This document shows positions 50,320-51,754 of a stretch of 51,754 bases of DNA, in pieces (within the stretch, counting starts at the first letter, position 1; each line of letters starts with the position of its first letter). Below the pieces are notes generated by a model, which worked only from the letters and a program-made list of their open reading frames with translations, did not search any database and was not told the origin of the DNA. This stretch comes from Anaeromicrobium sediminis. GTDB lineage: Bacteria > Bacillota > Clostridia > Peptostreptococcales > Thermotaleaceae. Position numbers and translations under genes: made by a program. The stretch is from NCBI RefSeq assembly GCF_002270055.1, contig NZ_NIBG01000029.1, forward strand, positions 1 through 51,754. The letters run 5' to 3'.

Positions 50320-51000
50320 TAGATACAATTATTTTTAGTTGAAAATATAAAATAATAATAGTTAAAGTTTAATGTTGGCAAGATCAAATGTAGCAAATAG
50401 TACAGCAAAAAATTCAATAATTCTTTTATTTTATGTAAATATATATTGTAATTTACATTTTTTTTCAATATAATATTTTATAACAATCAAGTTACATACT
50501 ATCCTCTTTTGAAAATTTCATTAACTCCATATTTATTTTTCTCTCAGTTCTAAATACATAATCATTCCATATAATTAAATACATATATAATTTCATTTTT
50601 TAACACTTCATAACATTTCAATTCAAAATACCATCTTAAAATTTCAATCTAATTCTTATCTTGTGACAAAATAACTTCTCCACCATTTTTATAACAATCT
50701 ATAATTCATATTTTACTATTAAGTAAATGTATTTTTAGAATACAAAATTAAATGACTATGTAAAAAGCATAAAGATATTGAGCCAAGATTAGATATACTC
50801 TCAAAAACTAACTAATAGGTTGTTTTTATTTTCTTAACAGTAAATAGAAAATGAACCTCACTAAACTCATACAAAATTTATCAAAATAATGTAATTTGAT
50901 TGTAGTGAAAAGAGATTCATAACCTTAGCTGTAAACAAATATATTTTGTGTTAAATGTTCATACCTATTTCAAAATGCTCCAAGCTTTTACCTATATAAT
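50320..51000. other. 680-bp AT-rich gene-free stretch
   Basis: No credible reading frame on either strand and no known RNA signature. One terminator-like hairpin ATGTAAAT (50433-50440) / ATTTACAT (50451-50458) is followed by TTTTTTTTT. It may hold long regulatory sequence for the second mrp operon, or decayed DNA. Confidence 0.5.
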
Positions 51001-51021
51001 ATTGCTAAAAGGAGTGGTTCA

Positions 51022-51408
51022 ATGAATAAGGAAAAACAAAAAGTTAATGGGATTATTAATGAGATAATAAACTTTTTACTTGAACATAATGCTACAGAGA
51101 TACGAATAGAACTTTCTGAGACTGGCAATTATATAAACATTCAAATTGACAGTAATTTATTTATAAAAGATGAAAAAATTATAAAGGACTTAAAGAATAA
51201 GCTTAATGTAGATAGACTTCAAGAAATAGAAGAATATTATTGGGAGTTAATAGGTTATAAACATAATCCTAATAATTTATATCTAGTAGGTATGATGATA
51301 GATAAGTTTCATATTGATTACAAACCTTTTATAGGACTTAAAATTATTTTATATAGGGCAAAGGAAACAAATAAACCAAATGAGAAAGATAAAGGTGAAA
51401 TGAGATAA
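51022..51408 (+). CDS. Hypothetical protein preceding the second mrp operon
   Basis: A 128-residue soluble protein starting at ATG 51022 with AAAAGGAG upstream. The N-terminal helix IINEIINFLLEHNATEIRIELSETGN and following strands resemble a small alpha/beta domain, perhaps related to the N-terminal part of ATPase-like sensors, but I do not recognise a family. The stop overlaps the ribosome site of mrpE (51419), so it is translationally linked to the Mrp genes and may regulate or assemble them. Confidence 0.7.
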   Translation: MNKEKQKVNGIINEIINFLLEHNATEIRIELSETGNYINIQIDSNLFIKDEKIIKDLKNKLNVDRLQEIEEYYWELIGYKHNPNNLYLVGMMIDKFHIDYKPFIGLKIILYRAKETNKPNEKDKGEMR

Positions 51409-51418
51409 GGAGGATCAT

Positions 51419-51754
51419 ATGAAAAAAATGAAACAGAATTTCAAGTTATTTTTAATACAATTCTTGTTTTGGATGTTCCTTACCCTAGATTTTACCCCCC
51501 TAAACTTTATTATAGGAATAGTGTTCTCCTCCATTGTCACTAAGGCATCATATGGAGTATTATATGATAACAATGGCTATAAATTTGATTTTCCAAGAAT
51601 ATCAACTTTCATTAACTATATTTTAAAATTAATAGTTGAGATTTATAAATCTTCATTTAGTTATATTTTAAGGATCATTAAGAAGGATTGTGAACCAATT
51701 ATTGTAGAAGTTGACTTAGAGGTTAAAGATCCGCTTATTATAACAATTATTTCA
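51419..51754 (+). CDS. mrpE: Second Mrp antiporter subunit E (cut by window end)
   Basis: First 112 residues of a second MrpE. ATG 51419 has TAAGGAGG 5 nt upstream. FLIQFLFWMFLTLDFTPLNF and FIIGIVFSSIVTKASYG are the N-terminal helices. IVEIYKSSFSYILRIIKK and the stretch EPIIVEVDLEVKDPLIITIIS lead into the expected NSITLTPGT-type motif, which lies beyond the edge. It differs from mrpE at 41634 in sequence and lacks the sigma-54 promoter, so this is a separate, differently regulated Mrp locus. Confidence 0.88.
   Translation, partial: MKKMKQNFKLFLIQFLFWMFLTLDFTPLNFIIGIVFSSIVTKASYGVLYDNNGYKFDFPRISTFINYILKLIVEIYKSSFSYILRIIKKDCEPIIVEVDLEVKDPLIITIIS

Overview
The window comes from a low-GC, endospore-forming anaerobic member of the Clostridia. 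The evidence is very AT-rich intergenic DNA with strong AGGAGG-type ribosome sites, a BofA homologue (sporulation), pyruvate:ferredoxin oxidoreductase, an electron-bifurcating [FeFe] hydrogenase, several ferredoxin-type proteins and a large Bacillus-type SRP RNA. A relative of Tissierella or Alkaliphilus would fit, but I cannot place it to genus.

Layout. 0.2-6.2 kb: two tandem bL25/CTC ribosomal proteins, a copper-binding four-helix protein, a BFD-like [2Fe-2S] protein, a chemoreceptor and a phospholipase-D-fold membrane protein. 6.5-18.5 kb: PFOR, then the conserved block tRNA-Ser / SRP RNA / dnaX / ybaB / recR / yaaL / bofA on the minus strand. It is split between dnaX and ybaB by a plus-strand insert holding a repeat-built secreted acidic protein and a two-component system. 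18.7-23.3 kb: a four-gene HndABCD-type hydrogenase operon that can share reduced ferredoxin with PFOR. 23.4-26.1 kb: a YheO/DauR-like regulator facing an ornithine-cyclodeaminase-family enzyme and an M19 dipeptidase. 26.7-34.8 kb: a ferredoxin, a MATE exporter with an attenuator-like leader, a Lon-type protease, a repeat protein, a LysM amidase, an MFS transporter and two tiny proteins. 34.9-44.4 kb: a ten-gene Mrp-type cation/proton antiporter operon in Mbh-like order, preceded by a sigma-54 promoter, an array of palindromic upstream sites and the gene for a sigma-54 activator. 44.4-50.3 kb: a lipoprotein, an NSS-family sodium symporter with a strongly structured 5' leader, a nitroreductase, pyridoxal kinase and an FMN-dependent hydroxyacid oxidase-like enzyme. 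51.0 kb to the end: a second mrp operon begins (mrpE cut by the window edge).

How it fits together. Pyruvate oxidation by PFOR reduces ferredoxin. The HndABCD complex can dispose of ferredoxin plus NAD(P)H electrons as H2. Ion gradients are handled by at least two Mrp systems and used by the NSS symporter. Regulation is unusually visible here: there is sigma-54 control of Mrp, two leader RNAs with terminator-like hairpins, and many terminators that overlap stop codons.

Non-coding repeats: one 125-bp element made of five consecutive small hairpins occurs twice, inverted, at about 94% identity. A second pair looks like decayed IS3-type transposase ends. A third family consists of imperfect GGTTAAGAG-type palindromes. 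The most interesting candidates are the NSS-symporter leader RNA, the sigma-54/UAS array of the Mrp operon and the five-hairpin repeat.
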